NCBI GenBank assembly: GCA_003342815.1
Contig: PTEX01000004.1
Location: 1,612,001 to 1,676,000, forward strand
Length of the DNA: 64,000 nucleotides
Direction: 5' to 3'
Origin: Eudromia elegans
Lineage: Eukaryota; Chordata; Aves; Tinamiformes; Tinamidae
The position numbers and the translations under genes were made by a program. The notes under the pieces are model-generated. The model was not told the DNA's origin. It searched no databases and saw nothing but the letters and a program-made list of their open reading frames with translations. Positions 23,795 through 41,300 of the stretch are shown here, piece by piece (position 1 is the stretch's first letter; the number at the start of each line of letters is the position of its first letter).

Positions 23795-24327
23795 GTGAGT
23801 CAATATTGGAAGAAGGGCTTCCAGTAACTATCTTTGAGGATCTAAGAACAGATTGAACGCTGTGACATTAGAGGAGGTGTGAATCTGAGGTTTCCGCAAA
23901 CATGAAATGATGAGTTTTGCTGTTTCAAACAGTATCTGACCATAATTATTTTTATGTAATCCGTGAATATTAATTATTTTTAGGACTCCTCACTGTGATA
24001 ATATTTCATGGACAGAGTCTTACAGCAACATTAGTACTTATATGTGAGCTGACTAGAGCCCAGAGTAGGTACTCTAGAAGTCATGACTTTTAGTGACTTT
24101 TTGAGCTGCTTGAGAATCAATTGCTGCATGCTCTAGGTAACTGTTGTTGCCTGAAACTGAACTCAGCATGAGTGTTTCGAGTCAGAATTGAAATAGACTG
24201 TAGCGATCACAGAAAATCAAGTACATGGATTGTTAAAATTTTAGGTTGATGCTCCACATGGTTTGATGCCAGGAGGTCTGCAACATGGTACTCGGTGAAA
24301 GTAGGCATGACTCTGCTTGACTTTCAC

Positions 24328-24366
<39 letters not shown>

Positions 24367-24887
24367 AATGCAGCCTTCCCTGCTAAACTTCTTCCTTAAA
24401 TCTCCTTGTCACGTATTGTTAACACAGCAGTGCCAGATGTGTTTCCTGTCTGCAGTTTGAGGATATCCTGCTTGAGGGGCTGCCGAGTTAATTGATTTAG
24501 AGATCTCGTTCTGTAATTGGGAAAAAAGCTCTGTGTTTCTGGGGTGAAGGGGGAAACATGCGTCAGTGAAACAACAAATAGTTTGAGAAGCTTCAAGCAA
24601 TGTTAAATTATAGCAAGTGTTCTTTCATGTAAACTATTGTAGGTACTAACTTCTGTTCTCAGTTTGAGATCACGACAGGGGGATGAACACCTCTTCATTA
24701 TTTCAGTTTGATAATGAAGATTGTTACAAAAAAACCCCACTAATAATTATTTGTATTGATTTCTAACATTTTAGCATTATCATTTAGAAAACTGAAATAA
24801 GAATCATCCTGTATGACTGGCTTTACAATTGCTAGTGTCCTAGCCTTTTTAAAATTTTCTCTATATATTTTTTAAATTTTAATACAG
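23795..24887 (+). other. SPTLC2: SPTLC2 intron 3 (1.1 kb)
   Basis: Phase-2 intron with a strong GTGAGT donor and an ATACAG acceptor after an AT-rich tract. It contains an uninterrupted 33-base adenine run (24332-24364). Nothing else is recognised. Confidence 0.88.
24332..24364. repeat. Poly-A run of 33 bases
   Basis: This is the longest homopolymer in the window, in intron 3. Upstream sequence shows no retrogene or SINE that I recognise, so it is recorded as a simple repeat. Its length is prone to sequencing error. Confidence 0.9.
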
Positions 24888-25036
24888 GTACACTGGAAGA
24901 GTGATAAAGGATGTTATTAATATGGGTTCCTACAACTATCTTGGATTTGCACAGAATACTGGGGCTTGCCAAGAAGCAGCTGCTAAAGTTCTGTCCCAGT
25001 ACGGAGTTGGGGTATGCAGCACTAGGCAGGAGATGG
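24888..25036 (+). CDS. SPTLC2: SPTLC2 exon 4
   Basis: This exon encodes residues 161-211 (human numbering), including the conserved [12 protein letters not shown] segment and [10 protein letters not shown] of the alpha-oxoamine synthase family. It has 149 bases, enters in phase 2 and leaves in phase 1. The donor at 25037 is a consensus GTAAGT. Human Arg183, a site of a reported sensory-neuropathy variant, is Gln here (CAG at 24952-24954), while Ala182 is kept (GCA at 24949-24951). Other changes lie in the helix after it (SQYGVGV for EEYGAGV). Confidence 0.97.
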
Positions 25037-25496
<460 letters not shown>

Positions 25497-26034
25497 TAAA
25501 AATATATCTAACAGATTCTGGCTGTAGGATTTTCAAACTACTTGTTTACTTTTGCTTTTCTTCACTGGCAGCCCCTGCAGATACTCTGGAAACTATGCAT
25601 ACACAGTATACATATCTCTCTTCTGGGCAAAAATCTTTTGGGAACACAACATCCTCCATTGGCGGTCTTTCTCAGGGAGAGCATAGCATGTTACTGCTTG
25701 CTTCCTCGGGCCCCTCATTACTGTATGAAATAGGAGCTTATTAACAGACTCATTTGCTGAAGGTATTGTGGTGCTCTAGAGACACTAAGAAGCAACTCAG
25801 TAAAATGTACAGATAAGCTGAATTGCATTTAATACATAGTAAGTTTATATACGATAGAGGGATATCTGACAAGAATTTCCTTTGGAGGAGTAAATTCCTA
25901 GTAGAAAAACAAAAGGTTATATGTAAGGAGTGGTAATATCTGCTGTGTACACCATAAAACAGTGTACCAGGCAAACTCTATGTTTTAGTAACTGGAAAAA
26001 GAAAGGGAGGAACTTTTTGCATCTTCTGATTTGC

Positions 26035-26066
<32 letters not shown>
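26035..26066. repeat. (AT)n microsatellite
   Basis: About 12 perfect AT units, then a GT interruption and further ATs, in intron 5. It is probably variable between individuals. Confidence 0.9.
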
Positions 26067-26904
26067 TCTCTTGTCTCTTCCTTAGAGTGAAACAGTATGA
26101 GTACTGGGATAGTTTGCTGTGTTTGAAGATGATTGTCTGTTAGTCTAATATATGGAGTTATGTATCCCTGTGTAGTGAATTATCTTCCCTTTATTCATTT
26201 TATTTTTCCACTTCTGAGATTTTTCTACTTATTATATTTACACTTCATAAAATAGCTACCTTGTTCTTCCCAATTATTTTTTTTTTTCTCTTCGTATTCT
26301 CTTTGGTAGCTGCTTCTGTAGCTGTCTTTCTGCTTCTGATAGTGCTACTTAAGAGTTAAAAAGTATTATGTGCCTTGTGCCTCTTTTGGCTTGATCTGAT
26401 AAACTTTAAACGTCAGATGCTTTCCATAATGATAAACACTTTTGAATCAGATGCTAGGGAGGAACTGAGTTCATCAAATATCATCTTTCTAAACTTAAAT
26501 AACTCCATTATGCTATGTTTTTGAACAACAACATCTGTGTTACTGTAACTAGATCACTTTTGCTCATTGATTTCCTACCTTCCCCCTCTCTATTAATCAG
26601 AAAAAAATGGTTCATGATTTTTGTGAGAGTTTGAATTGATAAATGTAGTTAGCCAGATTTTTGATCAAGTATTCTGACTGTTCCAGTTGGTAGAAGTAGC
26701 AGATTTCCTTGCAATAACTCATTTTTTTATGTATATATGGATTGCACTGTATTATCTTTAATAATGCCCCAAAGATGTTTTGATATGACCATTCACTGAC
26801 TTAGTTGCTGCATTTGTACTTTTTTGTACTGTTTTTACATACATTGAGTGTCTTAACAATAAATTCCAATATATGTTTCCTATATATAACTTGTAATAAA
26901 GTAA

Positions 26905-26956
26905 CTTTTTTCATATTCAGTGGAAGGTTCAGCAGTGGAAGGTTTTTTCATATTCA
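26905..26956 (+). repeat. Short imperfect duplication, 38-base period
   Basis: The segment TTTTTTCATATTCA appears near 26905-26918 and again near 26943-26956. Between them the 12-mer CAGTGGAAGGTT occurs twice. The pattern indicates two small tandem duplication steps in intron 5. Confidence 0.8.
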
Positions 26957-29084
26957 ACAGGCCTGAACTGTTAGTGATAAGCATACTTTTTTGCACTTTT
27001 AGTAAATAATACATTTCTGTCTTAGAACACTGGACTTGCCCTTATACTCAGGTGAATACCCCAAACAAAAAAAGGTGTTTTGTGAAGATGAGAGCTGTTG
27101 TTAGTGAACAATTTTGCAGTTGCAAATACTAACTAAATGCTGTTTCTGGATGCCTAACATTTGCTTTTTACTGCCCTCCTTATCTTTTTGTATCTACAAA
27201 TACGGAAGTACTCGCATAAATTCAAGCTCAGAATTCTGATACCGCCCAGGATACAGCTTTCTTAGGGGAGTCCTCAGTGGAGCCTTTAGATTAGTGATAC
27301 TCCACTTAATCAAACTCTTGAGCTCTCAGTTTACAGTTGTTTGCATCTATCTGCTTGTCCTATGCACATTTTGGATACAAAGCATCTTAGCTTTTGCAGT
27401 TTTGGCCAACATAGTTAGTGATGGCAGTCGCACTTGGTCAGAAGGAGCTACTTTAATAGTCAGTGGTATGATCTGAAGCTGTTTATTATCTATACCAAAT
27501 CTAGATTCTTACATCACAGTTACTTAGTTTCAAAAACAGTTTTAGTAAATTTTAGCTAATTTAGTAAAGCTATTCACATATACCTATATGTCTATGTGTG
27601 TAAATATATATATACTGCTTGACCACCTGTTCCCTCATTGTTCTGCAGAATCCTTAGCTTGTTTTTACTTAATTCTCCTTTAATGACAACAACTTAACTT
27701 AGTTATCCTAGGATCCAACTCTGCCTCATACCCTGGTCAGCATTGCCAGGAAAAAAAGAATTTGGAGGCTTCATCAGCATTACCCAGCTGATCTTTGTTC
27801 ACTGTGCCTTGTCAACAGGAGCTTCTACTAAGTAGATACACAGAACAGGTACAGCTGATATAGACTAAAAGTTTTATTTCAAAATGGTAAAAACATCACT
27901 AAAACCAGGCCTTTCTGCACCTGGCAGTTTTCAGCTGGAGAGAACCCCTGTTGACAGTCAAATATCTGGCTGCACAGTACAGTCATTGCCAAGTCTGCTG
28001 AGTGTAGACCGTAGATAATGTAAAATATGAAGATTACAGAGACACAAATTTTTAGACATTAGTTTTTAGCTTCTCAAACTTTCTTGTTTTGAAGTGTCAT
28101 TGATACAGGTAGTATAATTATCTAATAGCAACATTGTGTGCAGCTGTTAGCAGAGGGCTTTTTATTATAGTGCTGATTCTAGTAGAGGTTAGATGGTAGA
28201 CTTAGCAACAGTGCTTTTGAAGTATCTTGGTCATAAGAAAACAGAAAATGAACTTGCATATAGAGTCAGTTTTGGAAATAAGGTGCTTAAGACTGAATTA
28301 TGCAGTTCACATGCAGAACTTCATAGTAAAACATGATTTTCACTTGAGTTTCCCTGTCTGCCTTGTAAGAGTCAAATCCTGTCTTCACTGGCATATGTTT
28401 CTTTTGATACTGGCAGTGTGGTCTGCAGTTGGTGTTAGTCTCTCGAGTAGAAGTTAGAGAAAACTGACAATCGCAACCACAGTATTATCGTTGTAGTAGC
28501 AGCTCCTTAGTTTTAGATACGATTATCAGCAATTGCTGTGCTCTTGAAAAGTGTTTTTTCTGATCCATTGCTCACTTGAAATGCAGGCAGCACTAGATTT
28601 TTAGTTTCTCTTCAGTTTTGAGCTCATCTGTTTTGTTCAATGGAATGTCTCTGCTGTTATAGGAAGGTGAAAATAGACTGCTTATTGTTCTTATTTCAGT
28701 CTGCCAGATGCTTGTTTTTATCACACAGTGATTTTGTTTTAGCAATGGGTGCTGGTTTTTTGCTTTCTGCAGGTTTTTTTGGTCTATCTTTTCCTACTGT
28801 CTACCATTTAAGAGGACTACTGGTACTAGATTATTATGTTCAGATTTTGATTTAGTAGTGTTTAACAGCATTTAAGAAAGACTATACTCCTGTATGTTAC
28901 ACTTAATCCCCATTTCTTTAGTAGTTCCAAAGAGCAAGTACTGGCTGGGGATGTCCATGCTTATTTCACCAATGTCTTTGAAATGAACAGTGTGGTTCTT
29001 TCATGTAACACCGTTTGAACTACCTCAGATGTGGTGCAATTTGTGGGTAAAACTAGTCTCCCACTTCCCAAGAAAAGAATGTAA

Positions 29085-34581
<5,497 letters not shown>

Positions 34582-34708
34582 GAATTGATTGATTACCTCA
34601 GGATACATTCTCACAGTGCTGTGTACGCAACATCTCTGTCACCTCCCGTTGTGCAGCAGATCATCACCTCCATGAAGTGCATTATGGGTGAAGATGGGAC
34701 AACTCTTG
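34582..34708 (+). CDS. SPTLC2: SPTLC2 exon 9
   Basis: This exon encodes residues 393-435 (human numbering): [20 protein letters not shown], then [16 protein letters not shown] and EDGTTLG. It belongs to the large PLP domain just after the catalytic lysine. It has 127 bases, enters in phase 0 and leaves in phase 1 (Gly split G|GG). Acceptor ACTAG, donor GTGAGT. Changes against human are few (I for T in RIHSH, Q for E in VQQ, E for Q in GEDGT). Confidence 0.97.
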
Positions 34709-37700
34709 GTGAGTCTTTATAATGATAAGCATGCAGAACTGGAAAAGCCAAGCAGAACTGCTCTTTGACAGAAAATTAATTCAATGGACGCATTCATAAT
34801 TATCTTTTAGTTCATGTAAACTTAGAATTTCTGGAGCAACAAGCCAATTTACTTCTCAGATAGGATGGCTACCCTACTTGGGAAGTCAGCCTAGTAATGG
34901 TATAAGGAGATAACTAGAGGTAAGTCATCTTAGTCTTACATTAGACAGAATATTGTTTAATATTGATTTTTATTTTGCATATAGTTTTCCAAGCCTCCCT
35001 TTCTTATCTGTTTCTTATGTCCTAATTCATTGTTTGCCTCACTTGGGAGACTCACTGAAGGCTACTTTTAGAGTATTTTGTATGGATTTTACAGTCCTGT
35101 CTATCACACCAGGCTTCTGATTTTTCATTCCTATTATAATTTGCTGTTTGCACCTCAGTTGGAGTTAAACGTGACAATGTCTCTAAAATATCTTTTCACT
35201 CTGGAAGCTAGATAAGTAGGCTTAACCCTGGGGAAGGTATTTGGCATATTCAGCTCTGTTGGTTTAGTTGTGTGGGGTTGTGTGTTTAGTTTGTTTGTTT
35301 TGTTTTCCAATAGAAATTAGAAAAGGAAGTCTAGTGAATTAAGAGGGAAGAAATTAGAAAGTCCAGAATCCAAACTTGTGTGTGTGTCCTTCCTGGTAAG
35401 TGGGGCTAGTAGCTTCCTTCAGTTACGGTATTCAGCATATAGCTGATGAATCACAAATGCAGACTGCCTTCAAACTTAAATGGCACAGCACTTGCTGTGG
35501 GATACTTTGCTCTCTGCACAAGTTCTTAAAAAAGTTGGTTGGCTTGTGCAGGATGACAGTGTATTTCACTCAGGATCTGTCCAGAGCTTTTAGTTCAAAA
35601 TCTCATTAAATTCAAACCTGTGAATATACTGAACTGCAAGAGCTTCAAGCATTGGACCACAAGGTGGTGGTGTATACTGAAGAACCACATTTCCTTTTGA
35701 ACATGGATCATCTGACCAAGTAACAGCTTGCTGGACAAATAATTCGGGAATTCTTATGTTATAACAGCTTTAATTCTATTTGCTTACGTTATCTTAGAAT
35801 AGGATTAGTTTTAGCAGTAGCACTTGGTAGTGACTGTTTTCATGGAGTTCTTCATAACGGCCCCTGGGCCGTCGTGCCTATATATGTGCTCAAGTGCTCT
35901 GGAGTGGTCTGTATGAGTTACCTCTACCAGCTGAGAGTCATCCCCACTAGCTCTCTCAGACGAAGTGACTACCCAGCTTCAAGCTACATAAAAAGTTGTG
36001 TCAGTGGTTTGGGTCTTCCTGCCTTAAAAATATTAGAGCTTGCTTTAGCTAATTATTTGCCCACCGTTTATGGTTTACTCAGGCATTGCTTGTGTTGGGT
36101 TTCCTCCAGTGTCTGATTTGCTTAATGAAGTGGCAAGTAAGAAATCTGTAACTGATTTCTATTTGGAACATTCAAACTAAGGCAGCTTTGCTCCTTTCTG
36201 TGACTATAGCTTGATACTTCTTTAAGCCATGAGAATGGAAGCAGCCTCCATGCCAGACTGTTCTCCTGCCATTACGCCAGCATAAGCATTTGAGTTGAAA
36301 GTTGAAGCAGATTGGGAACTTACCTGAAAAAAATAAGCTTTAACTAAAGAAGTCTTTTCTTGATGTAGTGTTACTTAAACACATGTCAAACTATATCCTA
36401 AGTTGGTGCTAAGGAGTGCCAGAATTTCTGGCCACTCTTTGTATTGCAAAATAACACAACTTTCAAATGCCAAATATGGTTTATTTCAGGGAAGCCTTTG
36501 TACTTGAGGTTTCTCTGTGACCTTTGGTACTCTTCAGAAGTACTGGATGCAGCTGGATCACCAAAGTCCTGTCCAGCCATACTTGGAAACAATTTCTGCA
36601 GCTCTCTTGAAAGTGTTCCTGTCTAAGCATCTAAGTCAACCCTCACTAGGATAAATACCTGATAGAGTGATCCCTGCCAGAAAGTGCGCATTTTTTACAC
36701 AATGCTTATTCCCTGTTATGCATATTTTTTTCTTCCTTTTTCCTTAATTTTTAAAGGTAGTATTACTTTGTAGACTTGTTCTTTTCATGAAGCTGGCGAA
36801 GGTTCAGTTGTGTCAATTAAGCAGCTGCTTAGTGATAATATGACAAGGTTTTTTCCTTGTTTAACAGCTTTGGCAGAAAAAGTTGTGTTTGGATTTTGTG
36901 GGATTGTGGGTGGGGCTCTAAAGGGCCACTGTCTGTAGCTACTTTGATTACAAGCAAGTCTGAAACAGAATGATGCTGGTGAGAGGTGATAGCTGTGGAA
37001 AGCAAACAAGTACAGAAATAGTGTCAGATTGGGTCACTGGCAAACACCTTCAAAGTGACTATGTATTATAAACATCCAACTGCTCTTAGGGTAACAGTCA
37101 AGCCTAATTAATGGATGAAGGAAATCTGAGGTAGGATAATGATTTTTGCAAGGGCACAAGAGTTGATGGAACTGGAATCAGAACAGTAGACTGATAGTTT
37201 CCAACTGTGTTTTGAGCCACAACTAAAGCTTTTAATGGCTTCAAAGACCGCTTGCTCTTTTGTCTGCTTGCTTCTGTTCCCCGCTACTACTTGTAAGAGT
37301 TGTCGTTTTCCATGACATCAAAACTTTGTGGAAATAATGAAGTCAGATTGAGATGCCCTGTAGTTAGGGAGTAAGTAGTAGTAATTAGATTTTGAGGAAC
37401 AAAGCTGGGGAGTTCTTTTGTATTTTGCAAGGATACATTAATTCCGTGGATTTCTCAATTCAAGAAACATCTGGAGTCTCTGAACTTGCAATATGAGACA
37501 TTGTAGTTACTAAAACTTTACGTAACTTAAATATCTCCTTTCAGATCTTGCTAGAAAACTGCCAGTGATTAAATAGGATATTAGTAAGAGGTGGCACAGA
37601 CAAAATACAAATGCTGTGTAAAGTTGAATGGCTGATTGCAGAGAATGTAGTGTAGCAAGGATAGAACACACAACATGCTGAATAAATTGAGACAGTGGTT

Positions 37701-38300
37701 TCTTTTGTATCTTGATTTCTGTTTGAACTAATGTGTGATACGCAAAGATATCTCCCATATTACATTTTGGGTTTACTCTAGGAGAGTAGAGCGAAGAAGG
37801 CTGCTTTCCCCAAGAGCATTTGTTTGGTACTAGGTTTTACTTGCAGATCAAAACATGCAAGATAAAATGGTCTAGGGCGGTTGATCTGTTCCTACAATTA
37901 TTTCATGGAGTGATTGCACCTGAAAAGACTAAGCTTCTTCACATATGATACTTGGCTGTCCTGTGTATTAAATGTTTAAGTTGAGCCTTAAATCTAGGAG
38001 TGTTCTGACTTTGAACTTAAACTGACAATGTGTTAATGACTTCTTTTAAAAGAAGTGAACTACTTCCTTCCAGGTCCATGGGCATTAACTTGATTAGAGT
38101 CATTGCATACGTTGATATTTGTAACAGGTTCATTGTTTTACGTCTTGCTTTCAGGAGACAACTGTCGTACATCCAGCCTCACAGTGCTGTCCTAAAATGG
38201 CATGTATTTTTTTTGAAGAAGTTACAGATAGACATGGCACAAGATAACACTTATATTTCAATGTGATTGTTGATTTGAGCGCTGCACACAAAGCGAAATT

Positions 38301-38347
38301 TCTTGTGGAGGTCTCGTGGAGGTCTCGTGGAGGTCTCGTGGAGGTGG
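38301..38347 (+). repeat. 11-base tandem repeat, about four copies
   Basis: The unit GGTCTCGTGGA is perfectly repeated three times from 38310 to 38342. A partial diverged copy lies before it and the start of another after it. It is a short minisatellite in intron 9 with perfect copies, suggesting a recent slippage or duplication event. Confidence 0.92.
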
Positions 38348-41300
38348 CAGTGGCATAGGCCAGCCCAGCTGTTGAACTATCAGAAGTGCATAACTAATCT
38401 TTGAAGGCTAGTGAGCTGCACATAGTTTGATAGTCTCCCTTGAAGAGCTCAGTTGTGAAGAGTTAGCAGCTGATTACAATTAGTTGGTTACATCAGTACA
38501 AACACCAAACACACCAGAACTAGGTTTCTAGTCTTGATATTGCTGTGTGTAACCAACTTCTGAATTGAGTCAGAAAAAATAGTTGGAACTAATTACAGAC
38601 AACAGGGAATAAGAAGGTACAGCTGTGTTGACAGAGAACTGAGACTAATTCAACTGTTTAGACAGTATCGTGGCCATACTGTTGATACGCATGGAGAGAA
38701 GCGTGTAGGAAGGAATATCAACCCTGGCTTGCTTCAATTCTAGTGAAGAAGAGACTACAGTTAGTGTGACCTCAAAGTGGTTAAGACTCATGAAAATATG
38801 ACCTCAAAAGTTAAATCATCTGCCTCAACTTTAGCAGGTTTCTTTAAGTTGCACGTTTAATAAAACTCCTACTTTCCTTCTAAAGACAAGTCAGAAGTAT
38901 GTGCGGGTATGAAATGTCAGTCGTAATGAAGGAGTAAGCCACATAATATCACATTAAATTTTAAGTAACGGATAGTATAAATGCAGTTTGTACCTTGTCA
39001 TTACATGTAGCAGACCCACAAATGATAGCAGTGGCTGCCATTGTACTTGAAAGGGAAATAAAAACTCCATGTGCAGGTTGAGTTGAAAACATTCACTTAG
39101 CATTAAAATTGGTTCATCTGAATTTCCTCCAATAATGCACTTGTTAATGAGGTGTTAAATTATCACCTTGGGAACCCAGGGACCAGTCAAAACTAATTTG
39201 AGCAAAGTGAAAACTTTTTTTGTTTTTGTTGCTGCCCCTGAGAATCTCAAGCTGAGCTGGGGAACTGTTGGAAAAACAAATACTCTGGGGGTCATAAAGA
39301 GAATTTCCTGCTTCTCCCCAGGGGACTGACAGTTTTAAACATCACTCTCTGTATTTGTGCTTCCAGCTGGGGATCTTTTAAATCCAGCTTGTTGGGGCAC
39401 CCCTACCTCCTTCCTACAGAGCATGACAAACCTCCAGAAAAATTGCTTTAACCCGGTCTGGGCAAGAGAGCTCTTTCAGTCATTGGTGCTTTGAAGACTG
39501 TTTACAGATGTTGACAAAGCTGTACCCTTTGTTTTGGACTGGAATGCCAGAATTCTTCGGTTCCACTTCTTCTGCACTTTAATCAGCACTGTGGTGTTTA
39601 TGCAAGTGCTCATGAAGCTTTATAACTGTATGCCTGCTTTGCTCTTGTAACATTCTAGCCCTGGATATTCAGGTGAGAGCTGTCATCCCAGATCTACATA
39701 ACCTAAACACTGGTCACTGGTCTGTTGAAGTAGAAATACAGTTTAAGAATGTGACTTCACTGAAGTTTTCATTTTTCTTCACTGCTTATTTTACATTTCA
39801 TTTAGATGTGTGGATTACTTTCTACTTTCAATAACACTTGAGGTGCCACATTTCTACAGCATCGTTCTAATGGACTGCTCATAGACAGAAAGGAAAAGAC
39901 ACCGAGTAGCAACTAACTAGCATAGGTTGTTAACAGCGTTTTGTCTAAGATGTTCAGAAGTCCATGTTCAAGTAAAGCATTTGAACAGAAGTAGCAGCAG
40001 CTAAGGTGATGTGTGTTCTGTCTTTTGGTCTGCATGAAAGTGAGTTCATGATTCCCAACATAATTTGTGATGTGCTAGAGCAGGAATTTTGCAAACAGAT
40101 AGACTGGCTAATCGTAGCACCGCTTCCTGTCACCAGCCTGTGCAATTGAAGCCATTTTCTACATTGACACTGACACTAGCATGACAATAGTGTCTGTAAT
40201 TTAAAGACATGGCAGAATTTCAATCTATGGGATACTTATAATTGTTTCTAGTTTCTGTGGAAACAAGCAGCAGTTTTTAACTGAACACCTCTTGGTGGGC
40301 TGCAAGCATGTATATGGGCCTGCAAGGGTCTCAGACCAATGTCTTTGCCTGTTTTAGTGGGTTCTGATATAAAATCTGATGGCACCAGATCAATCTGTGC
40401 TGTCCATTTCGTATGAATGCAGTTAATCCAACACAATAAAACATGCATATTTTAACTTTTACCCATGTGTAGATGTCTCAGAATTAACAATTTTCTTAGT
40501 ACTGAGTTTATCCCTGAAGGGAGCAGCTGTCTGAGAAATATGTGTGCTAGTTAATGTATGTTTTGAAAGCATGTAACCAGTGGAGAGAACTGAGAAAATG
40601 TGAATGAAATTAAAAACATGTTGGTACCTGGCTGTCCACATGAGGGAAAGATTACAGTAGATGCATACTTCTCACACACGTGTTGGCTGCCAGCTTGTAA
40701 GATGTCTTAACAACTGCTTATACCAAGAGCTGGAAGCAACAGGTTTAATGCCTCTGTTCTTACTAAAAATAATTTCTGTACTGCTGTATTCCTCAGGGTG
40801 CTCTGAGAGGAGAGTTTATGCTACCACTGTAAGCATGCCTTAGAGATGGATGTTTTTTTCTTATAAAGCTGTCAGTTTTTCTTCTCATACTTGAGACCTA
40901 TTCAATATCAGACTATATTGAATGTTTACTTTTTGCTGTGCTTGCTTATTTACTCTAATATTCCCAAAGCTTGGAAGTGGGCCTGCTGTTCTTTTGACGG
41001 GTGTTTGGGGATGACAGTCTCTCTGGTTCTCTTAGGTATCTTTATGTTTTTGTGGTATCTTACGATTAGCAGAGGCAGTTAATAATGTTAGCTGAAGCTA
41101 GGTGATCACTGAGTTATATTTCCATTGTTTTTACATATTTATAACATATCCTGACCAAAAAGCGTGATGAGCCTAAGTCCTTCATGACCTTCTCCTGTAA
41201 TACACAAGCAAACAGCATTTTTTTTTCTTCCTTCAGTTGTGATTGAAAATCCAAAAGAACAGTTAGCTTGGATACTGACTTCCATTGTAGAAAAACATTT

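Noticed and set aside
24332-24364. Poly-A tail of a processed pseudogene
   Set aside because: The sequence before it resembles no gene or SINE that I know, and no target-site duplication is evident; kept as a simple repeat.
38301-38347. CRISPR-like or operator array
   Set aside because: The 11-base units abut directly with no spacers, in a vertebrate intron; it is a minisatellite.
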